Part shown: positions 17,701 to 27,777 of the stretch, piece by piece
Numbering within the stretch: position 1 is the first letter of the stretch
Layout of the letters: every line of letters begins with the position of its first letter
Assembly (NCBI RefSeq): GCF_026184235.1
Contig: NZ_CP110806.1
Location: 1,426,001 to 1,490,000 of the forward strand
Length of the DNA stretch: 64,000 nucleotides
Direction of reading: 5' to 3'
From: Cellulomonas sp. S1-8
GTDB lineage: Bacteria > Actinomycetota > Actinomycetes > Actinomycetales > Cellulomonadaceae
Notes under the pieces: generated by a model
The model's input: only the letters and a program-made list of their open reading frames with translations
Told to the model about the DNA's origin: nothing
The model's database searches: none
Position numbers and translations under genes: made by a program

Positions 17701-17792
17701 GGCTCGGGCTCCTGCTGGCCGCCGGCGCCCTGCGCGCCGCGCGCCGCCACGGCGTCGATACCGCCGCCGCACCCGCGGGGCTCCCCGGGTGA
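14757..17792 (+). CDS. Large membrane-anchored protein: propeller-like N-terminus plus FN3 domains (copy 1)
   Basis: 1011 aa; TTG 14757 overlaps the ATPase stop (TTGA), and no better start is seen. An R-Q-R-G-F cytoplasmic segment precedes a transmembrane stretch (about 23-46). Residues 55-390 are repeated beta strands (G-G-Q-V-Y-L-V-T, G-A-V-W-V-V-T) suggesting a beta-propeller. Residues 400-545 are a Gln/Gly/Pro/Thr linker with tandem repeats. Residues about 545-900 hold FN3-like domains (V-S-W-T-P-A, A-Y-D-V-A-W). A C-terminal helix followed by Arg residues gives a second membrane anchor. Matches the fn3 gene position of PFNA-type clusters. An extracellular sensor or scaffold role is inferred. 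Confidence 0.75.
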   Translation: MNRSTTTSGLLRRLTGRPGDRQRGFAEAGVAVTGAALVLGAALGSGVASTVVSMSDGVTWLPDDETGQVVQINPGTGRAERRLQVAEPGSALAISQRDGHLVVTDAGTGTMTSIDLATLMAAGQRRSDEPARVLVGGGQVYLVTTATGVVRAVDPLSLQDLGSPFRVGVGLADAVVDGSGAVWVVTTAGDVRSVTWLPDARRFDASDLRPVRGAGTGTRLLPHARGVTVFAPDGGAVLQVGVGRDLAVAVPALTGEVLPASTAPADLAPAGVPDRSTVVMLAGDRLLEIGVGELGCPRPGRPAVFAGLVYVPCTGAGRVLILRPDGTRARPDVVVPAGRDPRLLVDDGRLVVHSEDGARAVVVEADGTTRVIDTGRDDAAVHDPRDGGAAAVAAPPPHRPPSSHRPDDAPQQGPQQGPPQGPWQGGPWEGGPWQGTPPPGPDVPVAPPVADLPGPDATAGPSADPTVDPTADPSADPSADPSARPSATPGPLASPGDRPTTTARPTTTARPTATARPTSTASPTASPRPSAAPAPDAPTGVVATLGEQQPSGGTDVVVVWRAVTPRPDAYVVRATTSDASPLLGVPEPIELRGTVPTSATFLQVGCDARFVFTVEAVVDGVASTPGASASVRTPRCVGPLQAPVAPTGVTATPHADGTVTVSWTPATGEVDSYLVGPLGGSTTSTDERATAVVLRDVPRGTALQFVVQTVLGEQTAASDPSAPVTVAGPPGAVTSIAESRGRATTDGDREVSVFWGAAPGNGSPVEAYDVAWSGGGLSGSLTTASTSALVAFNCAGMSLCHEGGDVTITVTARNAVGQGPATSYVHELMPYGRPVDGDRVVASVRAGEPGRNDPGVPMYATLAPPAWWVSHTGGCTLVVTHGTTTTRAVPCAAGEVSVGVFDGGGGTVTVAVRAEGVAGGTATSAAVAELVPDRRTWAYCDLQTGICTDPVGLVDPDVVVVPLPWAPRAPSGPERPPLAATGLGLLLAAGALRAARRHGVDTAAAPAGLPG
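16143..16318 (+). repeat. Two coding minisatellites in the linker of FN3 protein copy 1
   Basis: A roughly 12-bp unit (GACCCGTCCGCC-like, translated as A-D-P-S) runs over 16143-16207. An 18-bp unit beginning CCCCACGACGACGG, translated as R-P-T-T-T-A, runs in nearly four copies from 16250 to 16318. Both keep frame and lie in the Pro/Thr-rich stalk, where copy-number change would only change stalk length. Confidence 0.8.
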
Positions 17793-20676
17793 GCGGCACG
17801 GGATCCGGGGTGGTGCGGCGTCTGCTGGGCCGTGCGGGGGACCGGCAGCGCGGGTTCGCCGAGGCCGGCGTGGCGGTCACGGGTGCGGCGCTCGTGCTGG
17901 GCGCCGCGCTGGGCTCGGGCGTCGCGTCGACCGTGGTGACGATGTCGGACGGCGTGACGTGGCTGCCCGACGACGCGACCGGTCAGGTCGTGCAGATCAA
18001 CCCGGGCACGGGACGCGCGGAGCGTCGTCTGCAGGTCGCCGAGCCGGGCAGCGAGCTCGAGATCAGCCAGCGCGACGGGCACCTGCTGATCGCCGACGGG
18101 CGCACGGGGACCCTGCACAGCATCGACCTGGCCACGCTCATGGCCGGGGGGCAGCGCCGCGCCGACGAGCCGTCGCGCGTCCTCGTCGGCGGAGGGCGGG
18201 TGTACCTGGTCACCCCGTCGTCGGGCGTCGTGCGGGCCGTGGACCCCCTGACGCTGCGGGACCTCGGTGCGCCGTACCGCGCGGACGCCACGCTGGCGGA
18301 CGCGGTCGTCGACGCCGCGGGTGCGGTGTGGCTCGTCACGACCAGGGGCGACCTGCGCTCGGCGACGTGGTCACCGCAGGACGGGGCGTTCGACGCCGGT
18401 GACGTCAAGCGGGTGCACGGCGCCGGCGCCGGGACGCGGTTGCTGCCGCACGCGCGCGGGGTCACCGTCTTCGCGCCGGACAGCGGCACCGTGCTGCAGG
18501 TCGGCGTCGGGCGGGACCTCGCGGTCGCGGTCCCGGACCTGTCGGGCGAGGTGCTGCCCGCGGCGACCGCGCCCACCGACCTCGCGCCGGCGGGCGTGCC
18601 CGGCCGGTCCGCGGTGGTGATGCTCGCGGGCAACCGCGTCCTCGACGTCGACGTCGGTGCGTCGGGGTGCGCCCGCCCCGGCAGCCCCGCGGTCTTCGCG
18701 GGGCTCGTCTACGTGCCGTGCGCCGGTGCCGGTCGGGTCGTGGTCCTGCGTGCCGACGGGTCGCGTGCCCGGGCGGACGTGCTGCTGCCCGCGGGCCGCG
18801 ACCCCCGCCTGCTCGTCGACGACGGGCGGCTCGTCGTGCACACCGAGGACGGTGCGAAGGCGGTGGTCGTCGAGGCCGACGGCCGGACGCGGGTGATCGA
18901 CACGGGTCGCTCGCAGGCGGCGGTGCACGACCCGCGCGACGGCGGGTCGGCCCCGGTCGCGGCGCAGCCGCCCCCGCGACCTTCCGTGCCGCAGGGCACC
19001 GCCGGGGAGCCGCCGCCCGGCGCGTGGTCCGGTGCCGTGGTCGTCGGGCCGGACGGCCCGCCCGCGGGGTCCGGGGGGACCGCGGACGACGGGTCGGGTC
19101 CGGGCCCCGGGCCGACCGACGCCCCGTCGCCCGGGCCCTCGCGCAGCCCGGCCCTGGCCCGCCCGAGCGCCGGCGCCGGTGCGACGCCGGAGCCGACCGC
19201 GCGTCCGCCGGCCGCCCCCACCGGGGTCGAGGCCACGCCGGGACCGCTCGACGACGAGGCGCTCGCGGACGTCGTCGTGACCTGGCAGCACGCGTCGAGC
19301 CCGCCGGACGCCTACGTCGTGCGGACGTCGGTGGTGGGCGTGGCCCCGCTCGAGGTCGACGGCGGCGCCACCGGTGCGACCGTCCGCGGCGTCGTCTGCG
19401 GCATGCGCGGGACCTTCACGGTCGAGGCTGTCGACGGCTCCGCGCGGTCTGCCGCGGCGTCGAGCCCGGCGGTGCGCACGCCCCCGTGCCCGGCGGCACC
19501 CGCCGCCCCCCGCGGGGTGACGGCCGTCGCCCACCCGGACGGGTCGGTCACCGTCTCCTGGGAGGTGTCGAGCGATCCGGTCGACTCCTACCTGGTGGGT
19601 CCCGACGGCGGCTCGACGACCACGGCCGGTGCGGCGGCGACGTCGATCGTGCTGCGGGACGTGCCGCCGGGGCCTGCCGTCCGGTTCGGCGTGCGTGCGA
19701 CCCACGGGCGCCTGACGAGCGCGGCGGTGCTGTCCCCGGCGGTCGCGGTCGCGGGCGCGCCGGGGCCCGTCGCACCGATCACGGTGACCCTGGAGCGGCG
19801 CCTCGACCGGGAGATCACGTTCGTCGTGCGCTGGACCCCGCCGGACGACAACGGTTCGTCCCTGACCCGCTACGTCGTGACGTGGACGGGGACGGGCATC
19901 AGCGGGTCCTCGACCCCGGGCGCCGTCTCCGGCTGCTCCGCGGGCCAGGGCTGCGGGTCGGGTGCCGCGCAGCGCACCGAGGTCCAGGTCGACGCGCCGT
20001 GCTCGGGCGCCGGGGTGTGCGCCGACGGCGGGCCGCTGACGATCACCGTGGCGGCGGAGAACGGCGTCGGCACCGGCCCCGTCGCGAGCGCCGAGCTGGA
20101 CGTCCCCCCCGCCTCGGGCCGGACGACCGTGATCGCGGGGGTCGAGGCGGTCACGCCGGCGCTGAACGACCCCGACGTGCACATGGTGGTGCACCTCGAT
20201 CCTCCGCCGGTGTTCCGCGACCACCCGGGCGCGTGCCTGCTCGAGGTCGAGCACAGCGCCGGCAGCCGGTCGACCTCAGGGTGGTCGTGCCAGCCGGGGG
20301 ACGTCGTGATCGGGCCGTTCCCCGAGGGTGTCATCACCGTCACCGCCAGGACCGTGAGCCCCGACGGGTCCGCCGGCTACGGCTCCATGCCGTCCCGCGC
20401 GGACGTCCCGCCCCGCAACCAGTGGGCGTACTGCGACCTGACGACGGGCATCTGCACCGACCCGGTGGGTCTGGCCGGTCCGCCGGTGGTCGTCGTCCCC
20501 GTCCCGTGGACGCCGCGCCTGCCCGTCGGGCCCGAACGTCCCCCGCTCGCCGCGACCGGTGCGGGCCTGCTGCTCGCCGCCGGTGCGCTGCGGTCCCTGC
20601 GCCTGCGGCGGGCCGAGCGCGCCGCCGCCGCCCACCCGCGACCGACCCCGCACGCCACCACCGAGGAGACCCCCGC

Positions 20677-20680
<4 letters not shown>
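17789..20680 (+). CDS. Large membrane-anchored protein: propeller-like N-terminus plus FN3 domains (copy 2)
   Basis: 963 aa from GTG 17789, overlapping the previous stop (GTGA). A tandem paralogue of the preceding gene. The first roughly 390 residues are near-identical over long stretches (G-D-R-Q-R-G-F-A-E-A-G, T-G-Q-V-V-Q-I-N-P-G-T-G), the stalk is shorter and different, and FN3-like modules follow (V-S-W-E-V-S, Y-V-V-T-W-T-G). The C-terminal block is again conserved: W-A-Y-C-D-L and G-I-C-T-D-P-V-G-L, then R-P-P-L-A-A-T-G before a final helix. Conserved ends with diverged middles fit duplication followed by selection on the exposed part. Cys pairs in the C-terminal block suggest disulfides outside the cell. 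Confidence 0.75.
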
Positions 20681-21648
<968 letters not shown>

Positions 21649-21658
21649 GGGCCGGGTC

Positions 21659-22846
21659 GTGTCCCGTCGACTGCGCCCGACCGCGCGCGGGGTCGCGCTC
21701 GCCGCGCTGGGCGTGCTCACGCTGGGCCTGGGGCTGGTCGCCCGGTACCCGGGGCTCGTCGCGATCGGCGTCGCCGCGCTGGGCCTCGTGGCGGCCGCGG
21801 TGGTCACGCTGCTCCTGCCCGTGCCGCTCGACGTGACCCACCGGCTGGTCCCCGAGCGCGCACCGCGGCTCGGGCCGGCCGCCGCCCACGTGTCCCTGCG
21901 CAACGCCTCGCCCTGGTTGCCGCTGCTCGTGGCGGGCACCGACCACGTCGCCGGACGCGACGTGCCGCTCGCCCCCATCCGGCTGGCGCCGCAGGGCTCG
22001 GGTGTCGTCGAGGTGCCCGTCCCCACGGACCGCCGGGGCCTGCTCCCCGTCGGCCCGTTCGTGCTCGAGCGGCGTGCCGTGGCCGACCTGGTGCGCTCGC
22101 GGGAGCAGCGCGGCGGGTCGTCCACGCTGGTGGTCACGCCGCGGCTGCTCGTCGCGTCGGGCCCGCCGACGGGCCGGCGTCGCGGGCACGCGGGTGCGCA
22201 GGAGCGCGTCGAGCACGGCGGCACCGACCTGGTGGGGCTGCGGGAGTACGCGCCGGGTGACGACCTGCGCCGCGTGCACTGGGCCAGCAGCGCGCGGCAC
22301 GGCACACCGATGGTCCGCGAGGACGCGGACCCGGCCGAGCCGCACCTGACCGTCCTGCTCGACGACCGCGCGGCCGCGTACCGGCCGGGTGCGGCTGGGG
22401 ACGGGTTCGAGGAGGCCGTCGACGTGGCCGCGTCCCTGGTGCACGCGTGCGTGGCCGCGGGCGTGCCGGTGCGGTGCGTGACCGTGTCGGGGTCGCTCGA
22501 CGTCGACGCGCCGGCCGGTGTGCCCGGCAGCGGGGAGCCGCTGCGCGCGGCGGCGCACGCCGTGGACCGGCTGACCCTTCTCGCCGCGACCGACCGACCG
22601 GTGACGGACGCAGTCGCCGTGCCACCGGGCGGTGGTCCGGCGCCGGACGTGCTCGCGGTGGTCACGGGTGCCGGCGCGCCCGTCCCGCCGCTGCTGCTCG
22701 CCGCGCGGGGCGCGGACACCGTCGCCCTGCTCGTCGTCGACCCCGCGCCGCTGCGGTCGCTCGGCGCCGCGGCGTCGGCCACCGTGGTGCGTGGCCCGCG
22801 GGCCGAGGACCTGCTGCGGGGCTGGGACCTGGCGGTGGCGCCGTGA
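21659..22846 (+). CDS. DUF58 (von Willebrand A-like) membrane protein
   Basis: 395 aa from GTG 21659, ten bases after the moxR stop. Two short membrane helices lie at residues about 12-55. The DUF58 signature follows in the middle: V-G-L-R-E-Y-A-P-G-D-D-L-R-R-V-H-W. A vWA-like C-terminal region begins L-T-V-L-L-D-D, where D-x-D-x-S of a metal site is not intact. DUF58 proteins partner MoxR ATPases. The stop overlaps the next start (GTGA), and the gene order moxR-DUF58-transglutaminase is standard for the family. Confidence 0.85.
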   Translation: MSRRLRPTARGVALAALGVLTLGLGLVARYPGLVAIGVAALGLVAAAVVTLLLPVPLDVTHRLVPERAPRLGPAAAHVSLRNASPWLPLLVAGTDHVAGRDVPLAPIRLAPQGSGVVEVPVPTDRRGLLPVGPFVLERRAVADLVRSREQRGGSSTLVVTPRLLVASGPPTGRRRGHAGAQERVEHGGTDLVGLREYAPGDDLRRVHWASSARHGTPMVREDADPAEPHLTVLLDDRAAAYRPGAAGDGFEEAVDVAASLVHACVAAGVPVRCVTVSGSLDVDAPAGVPGSGEPLRAAAHAVDRLTLLAATDRPVTDAVAVPPGGGPAPDVLAVVTGAGAPVPPLLLAARGADTVALLVVDPAPLRSLGAAASATVVRGPRAEDLLRGWDLAVAP

Positions 22847-25086
22847 CGGGCGGGGCAGCGGCGGCACGGGGCGCCGTGCGGGAGGCCGGGCCCGGGACCG
22901 CGGTGACGCTCTGGGCCGTCGCGCTGCTCGCGGTGGCGTGCGTCCCGCTCGCGGCCGCGTTCACGTCGCCCGTCGTCCTCGCGGCGCTCGCGGGCGCGGT
23001 CGTGCTGCCGTTCGGTGTCGTCGCGCTCGCGCGGCGGCTCAGCGTGCCCGCCTGGGCCACCGGCGCGGCCGGCGTGACCCTGGTGCTCGCGGTCGCGACG
23101 TCGTTCGCGCGCGTCGCGGACGACCCGATGCCCGACGTCGCCGCGGCCGGGTGGCGGACCACGCCCGCGGCGCAGGTCCTCGGTCCCGTGGCCGACGCGG
23201 TCGCGCGACTGCTCACCGCGCCCCGCCCCGCCGCGCCGGCGCTCGCGCTGCCGGTCGTCGTGCTCGCGGCGCTCGTGGCGCTGGCCGTCGCGCTCGCGCT
23301 CGGTCGCCGGGCGCCGGCACGCGTCGCCCCCCTGGTCGGCGCGGTCGTCCTCTACGGCGCTGCGCTGCTGCTCACGGCGGGGCAGGCCGACCGCGGTCCC
23401 GTGGGCGCCGTCCTCGTCGCGCTCACCGCGGCGGGCTGGTCGCTGCTCGACGGGGACGCGCTCGCGCACCGCCGCGACGCGCCGCGCCTCGGTCGCGCGC
23501 CGGTCGGGCCCCGGCCCCGGTGGCGCGCCGGCGGGGTGGTGGGTCTGCTGGTCGTCGCGCTCGTCGCCGCCGGTGGTGCCGCGGCCGCGGGCGCGGTGAC
23601 GGGCCGCGCCTTCGAGCCCCGGGACCACGTCACGCCACCGCGTCTGTCGGCCGACGCCGTCCACCCCCTCGCGGAGCTGTCGCGCTGGCAGACCGACGCC
23701 GACGCCACCGTGCTGCGCGTGCGCGGGACCCACCCGGGGTACCTGACGTGGGTCGCGCTGCCCGACTTCGACGGCGCGGGGTGGTCCGCGGACCTGGACC
23801 TGCGCGCGCTGGGCACGGTCGTCGAGCCGTCGTTGCCGCCCGGCCGTGCGCGGCAGGACGTCGACATCGAGGTCGAGCTGGTCGACCTGGCGGGCCCGTC
23901 CGGGTCGCCGGGGTCCTGGCTGCCCTCGTCAGGGGCGGTCGCGGCGTCGTCCGCCCGGGACTCCCTGGTGGACGTCGACGCGGGCGTCCTCGCGGTGCCG
24001 CCGGCGGGGGACGGCCGGCTGCCCGCGGGGCTGACGTACCGGGTGCGAGGCACGGTCGACCGGCCCGATCCCGCGGCCGCCGCGCGCGCGGGCGTGCCGG
24101 GAGGCCCCGAGGTCGACCGCTACCTGCGCCTCGACCGGTTCCCCGCGGACCTGCGCACGTACGCCCAGGACGTCGTCGCGGGCGCGTCGTCACGGCTCGA
24201 CCAGGCCGAGCGCCTCGCGGCGACCGTCCGCGGCGACCGGGAGCTGGCGGCCCAGGCCGTGAGCGGTGCGTCCTACGCCCGGTTGCGGGAGTTCCTGTTC
24301 GCGGACCGCGCCGCCGGGGGGCAGGTGGGCACGAGCGAGCAGTTCGCCGGGGCCTTCGCGGTCCTCGCGCGGGCCGTCGGGCTGCCGTCGCGCGTGGTCC
24401 TGGGGTTCGTCGTGCCCGGCGGCGCCGCGGTGGGCGACGACGTGCCGCGCGACGTCCACGGGCAGGACGTGCGCGCGTGGGCCGAGGTGTACCTCGCGGG
24501 GCCCGGCTGGGTGCGGTTCGACCCGGCGCCGGACGCCGTCACGGCGTCCGCGCTGGACGAGGTGATCACCGAGCAGGGTGCGGAGCCGGCGGTGCAGGAC
24601 GAGCCGGCCGTGGACCCGCCGGACGAGGCGCCCGCGGACGAGCCGGTCACCGAGCGGACCGGCGGCCAGGACGCGGGCGTGGGGCGCGGCGTCGTCGTCG
24701 CTGCGGTCGCGACCGTGCTGGTCGCCGGCCTCGGCGCCGCGCTGGTCGCGGCGATCGGGGCGCGTCTGGTGCGACGCCGCCGGCTGCGGGCCGCGGGTGC
24801 CGTCGGCGCGTGGCAGCACGCGGCGGACGCCCTGCTGCTGCGCGACGGCCCGGCCGCACCGGCGGCAACGGCGGACGTGCTCGCGTCCCGCATGACCGCG
24901 CTGTCCGGGGTGCCGACGCGCGGCCTGGCGACCGCGGCGCAGGCCGCCGCGTTCGGCACGGGCGCCGTCGCAGCGGGGGACACCTGGCGCACGGCCGTCG
25001 AGGTCGAACGTGGTCTGCGGTCCGGTGGCTCGTGGCGCCGCCGGCTCACGTGGTGGTGGGACCCCACCCCGCTGCGCCGGCGCTGA
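22843..25086 (+). CDS. Transglutaminase-like membrane protein (DUF3488/TgpA type) with altered catalytic residues
   Basis: 747 aa from GTG 22843. Several membrane helices fill residues about 15-260. An extracytoplasmic region with the transglutaminase-like core (about 440-570) follows, then an acidic Pro-rich linker, a further helix (about 618-640) and a C-terminal cytoplasmic domain. The core is recognisable (E-Q-F-A-G-A-F, G-L-P-S-R-V-V-L-G-F, W-A-E-V-Y-L), but the nucleophile Cys position reads Ser (S498 in G-T-S-E-Q) and the His expected in H-A-W reads Arg (R544). H539 nearby is not at the family position. It is therefore likely a non-catalytic binding module. Convergent with the kinase gene, 9 bases apart. 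Confidence 0.85.
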   Translation: MTGGAAAARGAVREAGPGTAVTLWAVALLAVACVPLAAAFTSPVVLAALAGAVVLPFGVVALARRLSVPAWATGAAGVTLVLAVATSFARVADDPMPDVAAAGWRTTPAAQVLGPVADAVARLLTAPRPAAPALALPVVVLAALVALAVALALGRRAPARVAPLVGAVVLYGAALLLTAGQADRGPVGAVLVALTAAGWSLLDGDALAHRRDAPRLGRAPVGPRPRWRAGGVVGLLVVALVAAGGAAAAGAVTGRAFEPRDHVTPPRLSADAVHPLAELSRWQTDADATVLRVRGTHPGYLTWVALPDFDGAGWSADLDLRALGTVVEPSLPPGRARQDVDIEVELVDLAGPSGSPGSWLPSSGAVAASSARDSLVDVDAGVLAVPPAGDGRLPAGLTYRVRGTVDRPDPAAAARAGVPGGPEVDRYLRLDRFPADLRTYAQDVVAGASSRLDQAERLAATVRGDRELAAQAVSGASYARLREFLFADRAAGGQVGTSEQFAGAFAVLARAVGLPSRVVLGFVVPGGAAVGDDVPRDVHGQDVRAWAEVYLAGPGWVRFDPAPDAVTASALDEVITEQGAEPAVQDEPAVDPPDEAPADEPVTERTGGQDAGVGRGVVVAAVATVLVAGLGAALVAAIGARLVRRRRLRAAGAVGAWQHAADALLLRDGPAAPAATADVLASRMTALSGVPTRGLATAAQAAAFGTGAVAAGDTWRTAVEVERGLRSGGSWRRRLTWWWDPTPLRRR

Positions 25087-25095
25087 GCGCCGGGA

Positions 25096-26778
25096 TCACC
25101 GGGTGCGGCACTCCTCCTCGGACACGCCCTGGCGATCGACGTCGGCCTCGACGATCGCGACCACGGCCACGCAGACCTGTGCGGCCTGCGGGTCGACGCC
25201 CTCGAGGGTGACGTCCGTGACGCCCGCCGCCGCCCGGACGACGGGTGCGCCCTGGGGGTCCTGCGCGTACGGGCCGACGACGACGAACGTGGCGGCGCCG
25301 GCGCTGGGGTCCGTCCAGCTCACGTCCAGGCTCGTGCCGTTGTCCACCACGGCGAGCTCGGTGGGAGTGATCGACGGGTCCGAGACCGGGGCCTGCTCGG
25401 GTCCGGTCGGCGTGGGCAGCGGCCCGTCGTGCTGGGGGACGTCGACGACCGTGGGAGCAGCGCTCGGCGTCGGGACGGCCGAGGCCGTGCGCTGCGTCGC
25501 CGCCCACATCGTGACCGCGACGCCCACGGCGCTGCCGAGCAGCACCGCCCCGCCCATGAAGGCCGCCACGGGCACCCACGCGGGACGCCGACGACCGGGA
25601 GGTGCACCCGCGGGCCCTGCGCCCTGCGCGGCTGCCGCGGCCGGGTGCAGGCCCGTGACCTCGTCGTCGACCGGGGCGACGGCTGCGGGTGCGCCCAGCA
25701 GCGAGAGAGCGGACGGGGCGAGCGACCGGTCGTCGTCGGCGTGCACGGGCGCCACGGGCGGCTGGTCGAGCGGTGGCGCAGGAGCCGGCGCGGGCGGCAC
25801 CGGGTCGGGTCGGTGCGCGGCGGTCACGGCGCGCGTGCCACGGACCGGGGTCGACGTCGTGGCGGCGTCCGCCGGCGCCCCGGGGGACCACGAGCGCGTC
25901 TCGGTGGGCAGCGCCAGCAGGGCGGCGTGCACGTCCTCGGCGGCGGCGTACCGGTCGTCGCGCGCGGGCGCGAGGCAGCGTCGGACGATGGCGCGCAGCC
26001 CGTCGGGCACGTCGGTGCGCCCCAGCGGGCGGCGCTCACCGGTGCGGACGCGCCGCAGGTAGCCCAGCGCGGTGTCGTCCGCGGGGTCCGGGGCCGCGAA
26101 GGGGGCCCGCCCGTCGAGCAGGGTGAAGAGCGTCGAGCCCAGCGACCAGACGTCGTCGGCGGCGGTCGGCTCGAGGCCGTCGAGCACCTGCGGGGACGCG
26201 TGCCGGTAGCTGAACCGCTCGAGCGACGCGGTGTGGCCGGCGTCGGCCATGCGCGCGATCCCGAAGTCGGTCAGCACGTAGGACGTGGGCAGCACGAGCA
26301 CGTTCTGCGGCTTGACGTCACGGTGCAGGACGCCGTGGGCGTGCGCGAACGCCAGGGCGTCGGCCACGGCCGTCCCCGCGGCGACGACCTCCGCGACCGG
26401 CAGCGGGCCGTGGCTCCGGAGGCGGTCGTGCAGGGAGCCGAGGTCGTGGAAGTCCATGACGAGGCACGGGTGGCCCTGGGCGGTCGTCACGGTGTCGAGG
26501 ACCGTCACGACGTGGGGGTGCTGCCGGCCCAGCCGCACGGTGATCTCGAGCTCGCGCGCGAACCGGGCGACCGTCGCGGGGTCCGTCTCGAGCAGCACCT
26601 TGATCGCGACGTCGCGGTGCAGCGCCGGCTGCCGCGCCCGGTACACCACGGAGTCGCCCCCGCGCGCGACCTCGCGCACGTCGGTGTACCCGGGCAGCCC
26701 GAGGTCGACCTCGGGCCGGGTCGTCCGCGCCGGCGCGGGTGCCCACCGCTCGTCGTCGTCCATCGCTCCCCGGTCCAC
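25096..26778 (-). CDS. Membrane-anchored Ser/Thr protein kinase with extracellular beta domain
   Basis: 560 aa from GTG 26778; ATG 26763 (555 aa) is an alternative. A Hanks-type kinase fills residues 30-295: K60 in V-A-I-K, E76 of helix C, H-R-D-V-K-P-Q-N (D154, N159), and D-F-G at 171-173. The glycine loop is A-R-G-G-D-S-V-V, short of the usual third Gly. After a Pro/Ala-rich juxtamembrane segment there is one transmembrane helix (A-A-F-M-G-G-A-V-L-L region). A roughly 110-residue outer domain has FN3-like strands (L-D-V-S-W-T-D-P) and two Cys. Mirrors pkb2 of PFNA clusters. The FHA domains in the secretion ATPase and the 7366 protein are obvious phospho-readers. Confidence 0.85.
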   Translation of the reverse strand: MDRGAMDDDERWAPAPARTTRPEVDLGLPGYTDVREVARGGDSVVYRARQPALHRDVAIKVLLETDPATVARFARELEITVRLGRQHPHVVTVLDTVTTAQGHPCLVMDFHDLGSLHDRLRSHGPLPVAEVVAAGTAVADALAFAHAHGVLHRDVKPQNVLVLPTSYVLTDFGIARMADAGHTASLERFSYRHASPQVLDGLEPTAADDVWSLGSTLFTLLDGRAPFAAPDPADDTALGYLRRVRTGERRPLGRTDVPDGLRAIVRRCLAPARDDRYAAAEDVHAALLALPTETRSWSPGAPADAATTSTPVRGTRAVTAAHRPDPVPPAPAPAPPLDQPPVAPVHADDDRSLAPSALSLLGAPAAVAPVDDEVTGLHPAAAAAQGAGPAGAPPGRRRPAWVPVAAFMGGAVLLGSAVGVAVTMWAATQRTASAVPTPSAAPTVVDVPQHDGPLPTPTGPEQAPVSDPSITPTELAVVDNGTSLDVSWTDPSAGAATFVVVGPYAQDPQGAPVVRAAAGVTDVTLEGVDPQAAQVCVAVVAIVEADVDRQGVSEEECRTR

Positions 26779-26790
26779 CGCTCGTCGGAC

Positions 26791-26810
26791 GCCTCCGGGC
26801 GCCCGGAGGC
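26791..26810 (-). terminator. Perfect 20-bp palindrome between WXG effector and kinase genes
   Basis: GCCTCCGGGCGCCCGGAGGC is fully self-complementary, giving an 8-bp stem with a four-base loop just after the TAG of the upstream minus-strand gene. It separates that gene from the kinase, which has a -10-like TAGTCT on the minus strand at 26817-26812. No T-tract. Confidence 0.5.
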
Positions 26811-26814
26811 GAGA

Positions 26815-27741
26815 CTAGCGGCGACCGTCGGGCGTGCCGTCGTCCGTCCCGGCACCGCCCGCCAGGACGTCGCGTGCCTGGAGGGCGACCTCCTCGGCGC
26901 CGGTGACCAGCAGCGCGCCGGGAGTGTTGAGCACGCCCCACGCCCCGCCCACGTCGAACGCGGCGTCCATGCGCTCGGTGAAGCGGTCGTGGAAGTCCGT
27001 GCCCTGCATGGCGTCGTTCGCGGCGGTGCCGATCGCGGTCCCCGCGTCCCAGGAGACGCCCAGCGCGGTGCTCGCGACCGCGAGGCCGGGCACGAAGCCC
27101 CCGGCTCCCAGCACCGCGGACACCCCGCCGTCGACCGTCCCGTGGAGGTCGCCCGCGCCGTGGGCCCGGTAGGCGCCGTAGGCGTCGGACGCGACGCCGA
27201 GCGCGGCGGCCCCCTGCAGGACGCCGCCGACGGCCGGTCCGATGTGCGCCTCCTGCATGACCGACAGCCCGTGGTCGAGGGTGCGCAGCGACGCCCCCGA
27301 CGCGACGTTCTCCCAGCGTCCGGCGGCCTGCGCGAGCAGGTGCGCGTCCGCCGTCGTCGCGACCGCGCCGATGCGGTCGAGCGCGGTGCTCGTGACGTCG
27401 TGCGCGCGGTCGAGGAACGCGCGGACCCCGTCCCAGGCGATCGCCGAGTCACCCGCGCCGGCGGTTCCCGCGCCGCCGCTCGCCGCCTCCTGCGTGTCGG
27501 CCTCGTCGAGCAGCCGGCGCGCCGCCTCCTGCATCGCGACGGCGCAGGTCAGCAGCGTCCGGGCGTGACCCGTGCGCCACGCGTCGCGCGTGCGCGCGGC
27601 GTCGGCGCCCTGCCATGCGAGAGCGTCGAGCGCCGCGCCCGTGCGCTGCGCGCAGGTGGTGAGCGTCTGCGCCGCCTCGTGCAGGCTCAGCGCCTGCGCG
27701 CGCAGGGCGCCGGGGTCGGCGCCGTGGAACGCCTGGGTCAT
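26815..27741 (-). CDS. WXG/LXG-type secreted effector candidate with glycine-zipper helices
   Basis: 308 aa from ATG 27741. The N-terminal 100 residues form a helical hairpin with a W-Q-G turn (LAWQGADAARTRDAWR), like WXG100/LXG targeting domains. The remainder is Gly/Ala-rich with small-xxx-small spacing (G-G-V-L-Q-G-A-A-A-L-G; V-D-G-G-V-S-A-V-L-G-A-G-G-F), reminiscent of glycine-zipper membrane-active type VII toxins. No enzyme motif is seen. The promoter contains the 23-bp element shared with the gene at 8692. No separate immunity gene is adjacent, which argues against a classical toxin. Substrate of the local EccC-like ATPase is inferred. Confidence 0.65.
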   Translation of the reverse strand: MTQAFHGADPGALRAQALSLHEAAQTLTTCAQRTGAALDALAWQGADAARTRDAWRTGHARTLLTCAVAMQEAARRLLDEADTQEAASGGAGTAGAGDSAIAWDGVRAFLDRAHDVTSTALDRIGAVATTADAHLLAQAAGRWENVASGASLRTLDHGLSVMQEAHIGPAVGGVLQGAAALGVASDAYGAYRAHGAGDLHGTVDGGVSAVLGAGGFVPGLAVASTALGVSWDAGTAIGTAANDAMQGTDFHDRFTERMDAAFDVGGAWGVLNTPGALLVTGAEEVALQARDVLAGGAGTDDGTPDGRR

Positions 27742-27777
27742 CTCGGCTCCCGGGGTCGTGGGTGTGGGCCTGGGACG

